A stretch of DNA of 64,000 nt from the NCBI GenBank assembly GCA_021843755.1, contig JAKBWB010000005.1, forward strand, positions 140,604-204,603, in the 5' to 3' direction. The stretch is from Pseudomonadota bacterium (GTDB lineage: Bacteria > Pseudomonadota > Gammaproteobacteria > Steroidobacterales > Steroidobacteraceae). The notes under the pieces were generated by a model that saw only the letters and a list, made by a program, of their open reading frames with translations, did not search any database and was not told the DNA's origin. The position numbers and the translations under genes are program-made. Positions 12,402 to 20,209 of this stretch are shown one piece after another; positions within the stretch are counted from its first letter, which is position 1; every line of letters starts with the position of its first letter.

Positions 12402-13463
12402 ATGTACAAGGTCAAAGCCTATGCCGCCACCCATGCCGCCTCGCCGCTCGCTCCCCTCACGATCGAGCGGCGCGATCCGACCGCCACCGACGTGCGCATC
12501 GAGATTCTCTTTTGCGGCGTGTGCCACTCGGATCTGCACCAGGTGCGTGACGAATGGCACGGCGCGATGCCGACGGTCTATCCGTGCGTGCCCGGCCACG
12601 AGATCATCGGGCGCGTGACGGCCGTAGGCTCGCAGGTCACGCGCTTCAAGAGCGGCGATCTGGTCGGCGTCGGATGTCTCGTGGATTCCGACGGCACCTG
12701 TGCGCAGTGCCGCGCCGGACTCGAGCAGCTCTGCGCCGCCGCGGTGCTCACCTACAACTCCCCGGACAGGCATTCCGGCGGCGTGACGCTCGGCGGATAC
12801 GCCGAGAGCATCGTGGTCGATGAGCGCTTCGTGCTGCGCATCCCCTCGAGTCTCGATCCGGCGGCCGCCGCGCCCCTGCTGTGCGCCGGCATCACCACCT
12901 ACTCGCCGCTGCGCCGCGCTCGGGTCGGCCGGGGCGCCAAGGTCGGCATCGTGGGGCTGGGGGGCCTCGGGCACATGGGGGTGAAAATCGCCCATGCCCT
13001 CGGTGCGCACGTGCACGTGCTCACCACCTCCCCCGGCAAGCGCAGCGACGCGCTGCGCCTCGGCGCCGATGAGGTGATCGTCACGCGCGATAGCGAGCAG
13101 ATGCGCCGGCATGCCGGCACCTTCGAGTTCATCCTCGACACCGTGTCCGCCGAGCACGACCTCAACGCCTATCTCAATCTGCTGCGCCCCGATGGCAACA
13201 TCACCCTGGTCGGCGCGCCGTCGCAGCCGTTCACGATACCGGCGTTCTCGCTGCTGATGGGCCGGCGCAGCCTCTCGGGCTCGGTGATCGGCGGCCTGCC
13301 CGAGACCCAGGAGATGCTCGAGTTCTGCGCCGAGCACGCCATCGCCGCCGACGTGGAAGTGATTCCCATCCAGCGGATCAACGCCGCCTTCGAGCGCCTG
13401 CAGCGCTCGGACGTCAAGTATCGCTTCGTCATCGACATGGCCTCGCTCCGTGATGCGGGTTGA
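12402..13463 (+). CDS. Zinc-dependent alcohol dehydrogenase (cinnamyl-alcohol/YahK type)
   Basis: 353 residues of the medium-chain dehydrogenase family. The catalytic zinc Cys is in CGVCHSDLH and the His-Glu in VPGHEIIG. The nucleotide fold shows GIVGLGGLGHMGVK. The structural-zinc lobe reads VDSDGTCAQCRAGLEQLC: where YahK-type enzymes have four Cys, the first is Asp here. The zinc may be held by Asp-Cys3 or bind weakly. AGGAGGAG precedes the ATG. It probably reduces aldehydes with NADPH; the substrate cannot be told from sequence. Confidence 0.9.
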   Translation: MYKVKAYAATHAASPLAPLTIERRDPTATDVRIEILFCGVCHSDLHQVRDEWHGAMPTVYPCVPGHEIIGRVTAVGSQVTRFKSGDLVGVGCLVDSDGTCAQCRAGLEQLCAAAVLTYNSPDRHSGGVTLGGYAESIVVDERFVLRIPSSLDPAAAAPLLCAGITTYSPLRRARVGRGAKVGIVGLGGLGHMGVKIAHALGAHVHVLTTSPGKRSDALRLGADEVIVTRDSEQMRRHAGTFEFILDTVSAEHDLNAYLNLLRPDGNITLVGAPSQPFTIPAFSLLMGRRSLSGSVIGGLPETQEMLEFCAEHAIAADVEVIPIQRINAAFERLQRSDVKYRFVIDMASLRDAG

Positions 13464-13478
13464 GGCCGGGAGTACATC

Positions 13479-13871
13479 ATGGCGTATTACATGACCAACA
13501 CAGTCAGCGGCGACTTCGATGCCGTCGTGGCGGCGGTTACCGCGCGCCTGAAGGCGCACGGTTTCGGGGTGCTCACCGACATCGACGTACAGGCGACGCT
13601 GAAGGGCAAAATCGGCGTGGACATGCCGAAGTACCGCATCCTCGGGGCCTGCAACCCCGCGCTCGCGCACGCCGCGCTGCAGCAGGAAACGCACCTCGGC
13701 GTGCTGCTGCCGTGCAACCTCATCGTGCGTGAGAGCAGCGATGGGCTCGTGGAAGTGGCCAGCATCGACCCGGTCGCCTCGCTCGAGCGCACGGGCAACG
13801 AGGCGCTGCGCCCCTTCGCCGAGCAGGTCCGCGTGGCGCTCGCAGCGGTGCTGGCGGAGTTGGCGCCGTAA
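13479..13871 (+). CDS. DUF302 domain protein
   Basis: 130 residues matching DUF302: the pattern of VVAAVTARLKAHGFGVLTDIDVQATLKGKIG, then YRILGACNPALAHAAL and GVLLPCNLIV. The family is small, cytosolic and of uncertain function, and is often found near redox or stress genes. GGGAG lies about 7 bases before the ATG. It is the third gene after the aldo/keto reductase and alcohol dehydrogenase and is probably co-transcribed with them. Confidence 0.85.
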   Translation: MAYYMTNTVSGDFDAVVAAVTARLKAHGFGVLTDIDVQATLKGKIGVDMPKYRILGACNPALAHAALQQETHLGVLLPCNLIVRESSDGLVEVASIDPVASLERTGNEALRPFAEQVRVALAAVLAELAP

Positions 13872-13994
13872 CGGCCGCGCGACCCGCCCGTGCCCCGGCG
13901 GCGGGACTGCACGGCGCTCGCACTGACTGACAATCAAATCACGGCGAACCTGTGTCCCGCAGGCGGAGGAATCTCAGTTCAACGTGTCGTCGCG

Positions 13995-14993
13995 CTAGGT
14001 CACTTGAAAGCCCGCGGGAAAGGGCTCGCGCGGATCGATCCATAGCATGTTGTATCCGGTCGCCCACGCCGAGCCCTCGATCGCGGGAATGATCGCGGCG
14101 CTGCCGGCGAGCTTGAGCGCCTCGAGCACCCGCCCGGTGAAGCGGCTGCCGATGATGCTCTCGTGCACGAACGTATCGCCCGGGCGAAGCTCTCCGCGCG
14201 CAGCGAGCTGCGCCATCCGCGCGCTGGTGCCGGTTCCGCAGGGCGAACGGTCGATGGCTCGATCCCCGTAGAACACCGCGTTGCGCGCGTGCGCGCCGGG
14301 GCTGCGCGGCCGATCCGTCCACATGACATGACTGACGCCGCGGATGGTCGGATCGAGCGGGTGGACGGGCTCGAAGATCTCGCGCACGCGCTGGCGCACC
14401 AGGGGGCTCAGGCGCACCAGCCCCGAGGCGCCGAGCGCATCGATCCCCGCGAATCCCGGCTGCGGCTCGATGATGGCATAGAAGTTCCCGCCGTAGGCGA
14501 CATCCACTCGCAAGCGGCCGAGATCGGGCACCTCGATCTCGAGGGCGGCCTTGGCGAGATATGACGCCACGTTGCGAACGCAGACGCGAGTGACCTTCTC
14601 GCCCTCGAGCACATACTCGAGGCCGAGGATACCGGCCGGCACCTCAAGCACGAGCCGTCCGGGCACACGCGGCCGCAACAGCCCATGCTCGATCGCGAAG
14701 GTCACCAAGCCGATCGTACCGTGGCCGCACATCGGCAGACAGCCGCTGGTCTCGATGAAGAGAATGGACGCATCGTGTTCGCTCGCAAGCGGCGGCATCA
14801 CGAAGCCACCGGACATCATGTCGTGTCCGCGCGGCTCGAACATCAGGCCGCGGCGGATCCAATCGAAGCGCCGCTGAAAGTCGGCGCGCCGCTCGCTCAT
14901 GGTGCGCCCCTCGAGAAAGGGGGCGCCGCCGGCCACCAGCCGCACCGGGTTGCCGGCGGTATGACCATCGATACAGAAGAACATGGACTTCAT
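13995..14993 (-). CDS. 4-hydroxyproline 2-epimerase (proline racemase family)
   Basis: 332 residues. The two active-site Cys lie in PMCGHGTIG (first) and DRSPCGTGTSARMA (second). The Cys/Cys pair fits proline racemase or 4-hydroxyproline 2-epimerase and excludes the Cys/Thr dehydratase form. It interconverts trans-4-hydroxy-L-proline and cis-4-hydroxy-D-proline in hydroxyproline catabolism. The ATG at 14993 begins MKSMFFCIDGHTAGNP, the family's usual start. An FAD amino-acid oxidoreductase that would act on the D-product lies 3.5 kb away on the opposite strand, with a small island in between. Confidence 0.88.
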   Translation of the reverse strand: MKSMFFCIDGHTAGNPVRLVAGGAPFLEGRTMSERRADFQRRFDWIRRGLMFEPRGHDMMSGGFVMPPLASEHDASILFIETSGCLPMCGHGTIGLVTFAIEHGLLRPRVPGRLVLEVPAGILGLEYVLEGEKVTRVCVRNVASYLAKAALEIEVPDLGRLRVDVAYGGNFYAIIEPQPGFAGIDALGASGLVRLSPLVRQRVREIFEPVHPLDPTIRGVSHVMWTDRPRSPGAHARNAVFYGDRAIDRSPCGTGTSARMAQLAARGELRPGDTFVHESIIGSRFTGRVLEALKLAGSAAIIPAIEGSAWATGYNMLWIDPREPFPAGFQVT

Positions 14994-15001
14994 GCGCACC
15001 C

Positions 15002-15359
15002 CCGCAGCGCCAGCGCCTGCCGCCGCGCACGCCGGCACCGGCCGCAGGACGTCCCGCAGGCCCCGGGCGTACGCGCCGGGCGCGACCGCGCATTGTGACG
15101 CCCATCGTATACGCTATGCGCCACGGCGCAAACGACCGCCCTCCCCGCCCCCTCAGGAATCTGGTGCCGCGGCAGCCGAGCCCCACCCGCCCCGGGGAGG
15201 GAAATCCGCCGCCCGTGATCGATCCCGAGAGACCCAATATCCGACGGCGCCCCGGGAGATGGCGGCCGCGCCAGGGGCTGCCGGTTGCACCCCGACCGGC
15301 CGCCGAGGGCAAACCTCGGCGCTATCGTGTTCCGGGCAAGCCGGGATACGCCTGAGCTG
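15002..15359. repeat. Direct repeat copy A, about 358 bp
   Basis: This segment aligns along its whole length with 18153-18511, with scattered substitutions and small gaps. It starts 9 bases upstream of the epimerase ATG. Shared landmarks are the CGTATACG palindrome, the block GATCCCGAGAG.CCCAATATCCG, and an imperfect inverted repeat near 15326-15350. It has no convincing coding capacity. It looks like the original epimerase/oxidoreductase divergent promoter region, duplicated when the material between the copies entered. Confidence 0.75.
15106..15113. promoter_or_regulatory. CGTATACG palindrome in repeat copy A, possible operator
   Basis: A perfect 8-bp palindrome inside ATCGTATACGCTAT, kept unchanged in copy B. 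GntR-family operators often have a GTATAC core, so it could control the hydroxyproline genes. No regulator gene of that family is seen nearby. Confidence 0.3.
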
Positions 15360-15450
15360 TGCGCGCAGGGCATGCGCGTCAACCCCAAACGGGTGCATCG
15401 AGCGAGCCGCGAGGAAGACCGGGCATCTGCAAGGGCCGCCATCCGGTACG

Positions 15451-15735
15451 ATGTTTCATTCCGACCGCGGCAGTCAGTCAGCGATGATTTCCGCGAGGCT
15501 CTCGGCAGACTCGGCAAGATGGCCCCCATGAGCCGCAAGGGATATTGCTCAGACCATGCGGTCTCGGCGCGCGTCCTCGCGACACTGAAGACCGAGGAAG
15601 CAACCGAGCCGTGGTGAACGAAACACCAGACCCGCAGCGCGATCGGGCAATACATCCACGGATTCTGCAATCCTGTCCGCCCGCACACATCACTCGAATA
15701 CTCATCGCCCAACGAGTATCGGCTGAGAATGCCAC
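15451..15735 (+). pseudogene. IS3-family transposase (OrfB) remnant
   Basis: Only the C-terminal end of an IS3 OrfB integrase is left. One frame reads FHSDRGSQ, then after a frameshift SDDFREALGRLGKMAPMSRKGYCSDHA...ATLKTE. A stop and second shift follow, then IGQYIHGFCNPVRPHTSLEYSSPNEY. These are the DDE-domain Asp motif, the MSRKGNCWDNA-like motif and the C-terminal YNxxRPH motif of the family. It cannot be functional. It lies just inside direct repeat A and marks past insertion activity at this site. Confidence 0.8.
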
Positions 15736-15938
15736 ACGTCGATCAAGACCCGTCGATGAGGTCTGCGGCGCAGGGACCACTGCATCATTCGGCTCAGCGG
15801 CCGCTTGCGCTTGGGGTCAAACCCGCGGACCGGAGAAGGGCGCTACGTCGCATCCGAGCCGAGCGGGTGTGACGGCCGATTCCTGGAGTCGATCGTGGGG
15901 AGGGGTCCTCGCCGCCGGCACCGAGGACCCCCAAGCAA

Positions 15939-15972
15939 TTGACCCAATGGCTGTATATGATGGTAATATACA
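15939..15972 (+). promoter_or_regulatory. Promoter and dyad operator of brnTA
   Basis: TTGACC (15939-15944) and an extended -10 TGGTAATAT (15961-15969) precede brnT. TGTATAT (15952-15958) and ATATACA (15966-15972) are perfect inverted repeats 7 bases apart, overlapping the -10. BrnTA systems repress themselves through BrnA, so this is the likely operator. Transcription would begin at or next to the brnT ATG (15976). Confidence 0.5.
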
Positions 15973-15975
15973 CCA

Positions 15976-16353
15976 ATGGTCGATTGGACTCGCGTTGCTG
16001 GATTCGATTGGGACGCGGGCAATGCGCGCAAGAGCAGCGACAAGCACGAGGTGAGCCAGGCGGAGGCGGAGCAAGTCTTCTTTAACGCTCCCCTCAGCAT
16101 TGTGCCGAATACGAGGCACAGCGCCGACGAACCCCGATTCCATGCGCTGGGCAAGACCGATGACGACAGAAGGCTGCACATTACTTTTATGGTGCGCTCC
16201 GATGGGACATTGATCCGGGTGATCTCGGCACGAGACATGCACCGGAAGGAACGAAGAATCTATGGCGACAGACAGATCCAAGGCCCGCACGCCGCGGCCG
16301 ACAAGGCACGCAAAGTCGCACCCGACAAAAATGGCTCCAGCATTCAGAAGTGA
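15976..16353 (+). CDS. brnT: BrnT family ribonuclease toxin
   Basis: 125 residues. The first 90 match BrnT, a RelE-fold mRNA-cleaving toxin: FDWDAGNARKSSDKHEVSQAEAEQVF, a central beta strand with RLHITFMVR, and the signature ISARDMHRKERRIY. The C-terminal 30 residues are an extra charged tail that overlaps the antitoxin gene. Toxin before antitoxin with a 92-base overlap is typical of brnTA, although this overlap is long. Expression is probably held down by the BrnA-BrnT complex at the dyad just upstream. Confidence 0.9.
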   Translation: MVDWTRVAGFDWDAGNARKSSDKHEVSQAEAEQVFFNAPLSIVPNTRHSADEPRFHALGKTDDDRRLHITFMVRSDGTLIRVISARDMHRKERRIYGDRQIQGPHAAADKARKVAPDKNGSSIQK

Positions 16354-16585
16354 AGCGCAGGAGCGGGCATTCTGGGAAGCGCACGATTCGACCGATTACG
16401 TCGATTGGACTCACGCGCCTTCGGTGCGGCTGCCGAATCTGAAGCCCTCGACCCAGACGATATCGCTGCGGCTGCCCGTCGGACTACTCGAGCGAATCAA
16501 GGTAGAAGCAAACAGACGCGACATGCCCTATCAGTCGCTGATCAAGGCGTGGCTCGCCGACCAGGTAGGCCGGCCTCGGGCGTAG
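16262..16585 (+). CDS. brnA: BrnA family antitoxin (CopG-like)
   Basis: 107 residues. After a basic N-terminus come FRSEAQERAFWEAHDSTDYVDW, PNLKPSTQTISLRLPVGLLERIK and RRDMPYQSLIKAWL. This is the BrnA pattern: an N-terminal toxin-wrapping helix and a ribbon-helix-helix DNA-binding C-terminus. It neutralises BrnT and represses the operon. Its start lies inside brnT, so the two are translationally linked. It belongs to the island between the direct repeats. Confidence 0.9.
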   Translation: MATDRSKARTPRPTRHAKSHPTKMAPAFRSEAQERAFWEAHDSTDYVDWTHAPSVRLPNLKPSTQTISLRLPVGLLERIKVEANRRDMPYQSLIKAWLADQVGRPRA

Positions 16586-16666
16586 AGCGCTCGTCGGCCT
16601 CGCATTCCACGGCGGTCCGCTCCAAGGGCCGCTCGGAGCATCGATTCCCATCATAGGTTGCTAGAC

Positions 16667-18130
16667 ATGAAACCTGGTCGCAATGACCCCTGCCCTTGCG
16701 GCAGCGGCAAGAAATTCAAGCACTGCTGTCTGCGGGCCGAAAGCAACACGCTCGCAACCGCGAACGCGCTCGTCTGGCGGCGAATGCGACGGGTACTCGA
16801 TGAGTTTGCGATGGGCACGACGATGCTCGAATTCGTGGTGAAAACCTACGGCCCTGAGGCGCTGAGCGAGGCTTGGGCCGAATTCTCCGGCCTCGAGGCG
16901 CCATTCGATCCCCAGACCCCGAACATAGCGCTCTTCACGTCTTGGTTCTTCCATCGCTGGTCGCCGGACCCCCACGACAGTGCAACCTTGGACCCCGCCG
17001 TCAGCGAGCGCATCCCAACGCAGCTGTATCTTGAACGTGAAGGCCAACGCCTCGACCCGGCGCTGCGGCGCTACCTGGAGAGCTGCCTTGGAGCCCCTTT
17101 CAGCTTTCACGAAGTCCTGCGGTGTGATCGGGGCACCGGCTTCGGAGCACGCGACCTGTTCACGGGGGAGGAACGCTACGTTATGGAACGCGGCGCGACC
17201 GAGGGAATGCAGGTCGGCGATATTGTGTTCGGCCAACTGGTCGATGTCGACGACATCACCATGCTCGAATGCGCCGGTCCCTACTATATCCCGCCGATCC
17301 GAAAACTCGAGCTCATCGAGTTGCGCAAGGCATTGCTCAACGGGAAGACGCGTTGCACGCCGGAGGAGCTGCACGACTGGGATTTCGAGCTCATCGAGCA
17401 ATACCTCGTCATCGCCGAGGAAATGCTTCACCCGAGCTTGCCGAAAATGCACAACACCGATGGCGACCCGATCGAGATGCACCGCCTTGACTTCGACATC
17501 GACTCCGCGGAAGGAGTTCTCCGTGCACTCGCGGATCTCGACCTTGGACGAACCTCAGACGAAGTGCTTGCCGATGCCGAGCGTAACCCGCTCGGGCAGA
17601 TCACGCGCGTGGAATGGCTGTGGAAGAAATCCGGCAACGACATGCACAACAGTCTGAGCAACACCATTTTAGGACGCCTCGAAATCAAGGGCCGCAAGCT
17701 CATTGCCGAGGTAAACTCCGCACACCGGGCGCGCGAGCTGCGGACGCTCATCGAGTCGCGTCTCGGGGATGCGGCGCGATTTCGAACCGATACGATCCAG
17801 TCGCTCGAGAAACTGCTCGCCGATCGCCCTCCTTTCAACGCGGCCAAGGCGCCCGCACAAGGGAAGGCCGATGAGCTGGCAGAGCACCCTGAGATCAAGG
17901 CCGCGATGCAGAATTTCATGGCCCAGCATTTCGAGCATTGGGTTTCGGAGAGCATTCCGGCACTTGATGGTCGTACCCCGCTCGATGCCGTGCGCGATCC
18001 CGAAGGTCGCGAGAAAGTGCTGGCGTTGGTCATCGACGCTGAGCGACGCGCACGCACGATGACGCCGGCGGTGGACGAGGCGGTACTTCAGCGCTTGCGC
18101 GCGCGCCTCGGCCTGCCCCTGGAAGATTAG
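16667..18130 (+). CDS. SEC-C zinc-motif protein of unknown function
   Basis: 487 residues. The N-terminus [21 protein letters not shown] is a textbook SEC-C zinc motif (CxC...CC), as at the end of SecA and in many stand-alone proteins. The remaining 460 residues are acidic, mostly helical and carry no domain I recognise. Stand-alone SEC-C proteins are frequent in mobile and defence-type loci, but no activity can be assigned. The ATG at 16667 starts the motif; a TTG three codons earlier is also open. It ends 22 bases before direct repeat B, so it is cargo of the same island as brnTA. GC content is visibly lower than in the flanking genes. Confidence 0.75.
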   Translation: MKPGRNDPCPCGSGKKFKHCCLRAESNTLATANALVWRRMRRVLDEFAMGTTMLEFVVKTYGPEALSEAWAEFSGLEAPFDPQTPNIALFTSWFFHRWSPDPHDSATLDPAVSERIPTQLYLEREGQRLDPALRRYLESCLGAPFSFHEVLRCDRGTGFGARDLFTGEERYVMERGATEGMQVGDIVFGQLVDVDDITMLECAGPYYIPPIRKLELIELRKALLNGKTRCTPEELHDWDFELIEQYLVIAEEMLHPSLPKMHNTDGDPIEMHRLDFDIDSAEGVLRALADLDLGRTSDEVLADAERNPLGQITRVEWLWKKSGNDMHNSLSNTILGRLEIKGRKLIAEVNSAHRARELRTLIESRLGDAARFRTDTIQSLEKLLADRPPFNAAKAPAQGKADELAEHPEIKAAMQNFMAQHFEHWVSESIPALDGRTPLDAVRDPEGREKVLALVIDAERRARTMTPAVDEAVLQRLRARLGLPLED

Positions 18131-18152
18131 CGCGGCGTGTCTCGGCGCATCA

Positions 18153-18511
18153 CCGCAGCGCCAACGCCTGCCGCCGCGCACGCCGGCCCGGCCGCAGGAC
18201 GGCCCGCAGGCCCCGGGCGTACGCGCCGGGTGCGACTGCGAATTGTGACGCCCATCGTATACGCTATGCGCTATGGCGCAACCGACCGCCATCCCCGCCC
18301 CGCTCAGGGATCTGCTGCCGAGGCACCCGAGCCCCTCCCGCCACCGGGGAGGGAAATCCGCTGCCCGTGATCGATCCCGAGAGGCCCAATATCCGGCGGC
18401 GCCCCGGCACATGGCGGCCGCGCCAGGAACAGCCCGTTGCACCGCGCCCGGCCGCCGAAGGCAAACCTCGGTGCTATCGTATCCCCGGCAAGCCGGGATA
18501 CGGCTGAGCTG
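18153..18511. repeat. Direct repeat copy B, about 359 bp
   Basis: This is the second copy of the sequence at 15002-15359. It ends 12 bases before the ATG of the FAD oxidoreductase. Near its end, CGTATCCCCGGC-AA-GCCGGGATACG (18478-18502) is an almost perfect inverted repeat, more intact than in copy A. The divergence from copy A is spread evenly, so the duplication is not recent. Confidence 0.75.
18256..18263. promoter_or_regulatory. CGTATACG palindrome in repeat copy B, possible operator
   Basis: The same 8-bp palindrome as in copy A, in the same context, 260 bases before the oxidoreductase start. Conservation in both diverged copies supports a regulatory role. Confidence 0.3.
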
Positions 18512-18523
18512 CGCCGCACCGGC

Positions 18524-19801
18524 ATGAGCACCCACCCACATGAGACCGCCGGGGAGCACATCGCGATCATCGGTGCCGGCGTCATCGGCTGTGCGCTCGC
18601 GTGGGCCCTGGCCCGCGAGGGCCGCCGCGTCCTGCTCATCGATCGCGCCGAGCCCGCCACCGCCGGAGCGTCCTTCGGCAATGCCGGCCACATCGCCTGT
18701 GAGCAGCTCGAGCCGCTCCCCTGCCCGGCGGTGCTGTGCACCTTCTGGCGGGAGCTGACGCTCTTCGGCGGCGCGGTCGATCTGCCGGTGCACCGCTGGG
18801 TGGCCCTCGCGCCCTGGCTGGCGCAATTCGTGTACGCCGCCTTCCGTCAGAAGCGCAACACACCGGCGCTGGCCGCGTTGGTGGCGCCAGCCGCGGCGGC
18901 GCTGGAGGCGGCGTTGCGCGAGATCGCGCGGCCGGAGCTGCTGGTGCGTCACGGACACTACGCCCTGTGGCGCGGCCCGCATGCGGCCGAGCGCGCCGCC
19001 CGCGCGGCGCGCGCCGCCCGCGCCCTCGGCGTGCGCACCGAGCAGGCATCGCCGGAACTGTTGCACGCCGCGCGCGCGCGCGGCGGCCAGGGCGATGCGG
19101 CCGGACTGCACTATCCGGACAGCGGCCACGTCATCGACCCGCGCCAGCTCGCCGTTGCGCTCGCCGGCGCGGCGTTGCGAGCGGGCGCGACGTTCCGCCA
19201 GGCTGAGGTCCAGGAACTCACGCCCCTCGGGGCGCGCATCGGGGTGCGTGCCGAGGGTCAGATCGTGCCGGCCGCGGCGGCGGTGGTGTGCGCCGGCGTC
19301 GAATCGAAACGACTGCTCGCACCCTTCGGCGTCCCTGCGCCCCTGACCGCCGAGCGCGGCTACCACCTCGAGATGCCGGGCACGCCGCCGCTGATCGACG
19401 CGCCGGTGCTGCACGCCGACCACAACATCATCGTTACGCCGATGCAGGGCCGGCTGCGCGCCACGAGCTACCTCGAGTTCGAGCGCCATGGCGCGCCACC
19501 GGACCGGCGCAAGATCGCGCGGCTGCGGGCCCGATTGCACACGTTCGGCTATGCCTGCGCGACAGCCCATGCCGGATGGGTGGGCTCGCGCCCCACGCTG
19601 CCGGACTATCTGCCGGGCCTCGGGCGCGCCCCGGGCGAGGCGCCGCTGTTCTACGCCGTCGGCCACCAACATCTGGGGCTCACACTGGCGGTGCCCAGCG
19701 CACACGTGATGGCCGCACTGGTGGCCGGACGCCCCCCGCCGCTCGATGCGCGGCCCTTCGACCTGATGCGCTTCGGCACCGCGCGCACCGCGCGCCGTTG
19801 A
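18524..19801 (+). CDS. FAD-dependent D-amino-acid oxidoreductase (DAO family), possible D-hydroxyproline dehydrogenase
   Basis: 425 residues. The FAD fingerprint IAIIGAGVIGCALAWALAREGRRVLLID is at the N-terminus, followed by the AGASFGNAGHI stretch typical of DadA-like dehydrogenases. The C-terminal nucleotide motif is GHQHLGLTLA. Such enzymes deaminate D-amino acids and pass electrons to the respiratory chain. A gene of this kind beside a 4-hydroxyproline epimerase usually oxidises cis-4-hydroxy-D-proline; here the two are separated by the brnTA island. The ATG at 18524 was chosen because it gives a normal distance to the FAD motif. Substrate assignment is inference. Confidence 0.82.
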   Translation: MSTHPHETAGEHIAIIGAGVIGCALAWALAREGRRVLLIDRAEPATAGASFGNAGHIACEQLEPLPCPAVLCTFWRELTLFGGAVDLPVHRWVALAPWLAQFVYAAFRQKRNTPALAALVAPAAAALEAALREIARPELLVRHGHYALWRGPHAAERAARAARAARALGVRTEQASPELLHAARARGGQGDAAGLHYPDSGHVIDPRQLAVALAGAALRAGATFRQAEVQELTPLGARIGVRAEGQIVPAAAAVVCAGVESKRLLAPFGVPAPLTAERGYHLEMPGTPPLIDAPVLHADHNIIVTPMQGRLRATSYLEFERHGAPPDRRKIARLRARLHTFGYACATAHAGWVGSRPTLPDYLPGLGRAPGEAPLFYAVGHQHLGLTLAVPSAHVMAALVAGRPPPLDARPFDLMRFGTARTARR

Positions 19802-19815
19802 GGCCGCGCGCGAAC

Positions 19816-19956
19816 AGTGTGCGCGAGCACCTGCAGTTAAAGCGAATGCGAGCCGTGCGGCAGCGCCTGGGCGAGAGCCGCCGCAGCATCGGGCAGATCC
19901 TGACGGAGTTCGGCGTGAGCGATGTGACTTCTTCCGCACGGTGCCTCCCCCGTTGA
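19816..19956 (+). pseudogene. Possible remnant of an AraC-family regulator (C-terminal HTH)
   Basis: Directly after the oxidoreductase, one frame reads LQLKRMRAVRQRLGESRRS, IGQILTEFGVSD, which matches the second helix-turn-helix of AraC regulators (LxxERARxLL...SIxEIAxxxGFSD). The part before it is missing and the end degenerates into TSSARCLPR. AraC-type regulators control hydroxyproline genes in other bacteria, so this may be what is left of the local one. Confidence 0.4.
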
Positions 19957-20197
19957 GCGGCTGTTCAGGATCAAAAGAACAATTGCCCGGGCGGCAGTGC
20001 GAGCCCACCGTCTCCGGTTCGCACCTCTGCAACCGGACGATCGGCCGCGACACGCCGCGGATGATCCGGCGACCTGTGTTCGTTGCGCGCAATTTCCCCG
20101 CTTCGCCGCGCCGTCCTGCGCGCATGGGCGCCCAGCCTTCGACCCGTTCTGCGCGGCACGGCCGGCGACATGCGCATTGGACACGGTGCCCGCAGGC

Positions 20198-20203
20198 TAT
20201 ACT
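20198..20203 (+). promoter_or_regulatory. -10 element giving a probably leaderless MFS mRNA
   Basis: TATACT lies 6 bases before the ATG at 20210, so transcription would begin at or next to the start codon. ATTGGA or TTGGAC about 16 bases upstream could act as the -35. No ribosome site is present. Confidence 0.4.
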
Positions 20204-20209
20204 TGCGCC

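Noticed and set aside
15326..15350. REP-like palindromes in the direct repeats as targets of the RAYT-like protein
   Set aside because: Only two copies are seen, both inside the repeats and 20 kb from the RAYT-like gene, which has lost its nuclease residues. The link is not supported.
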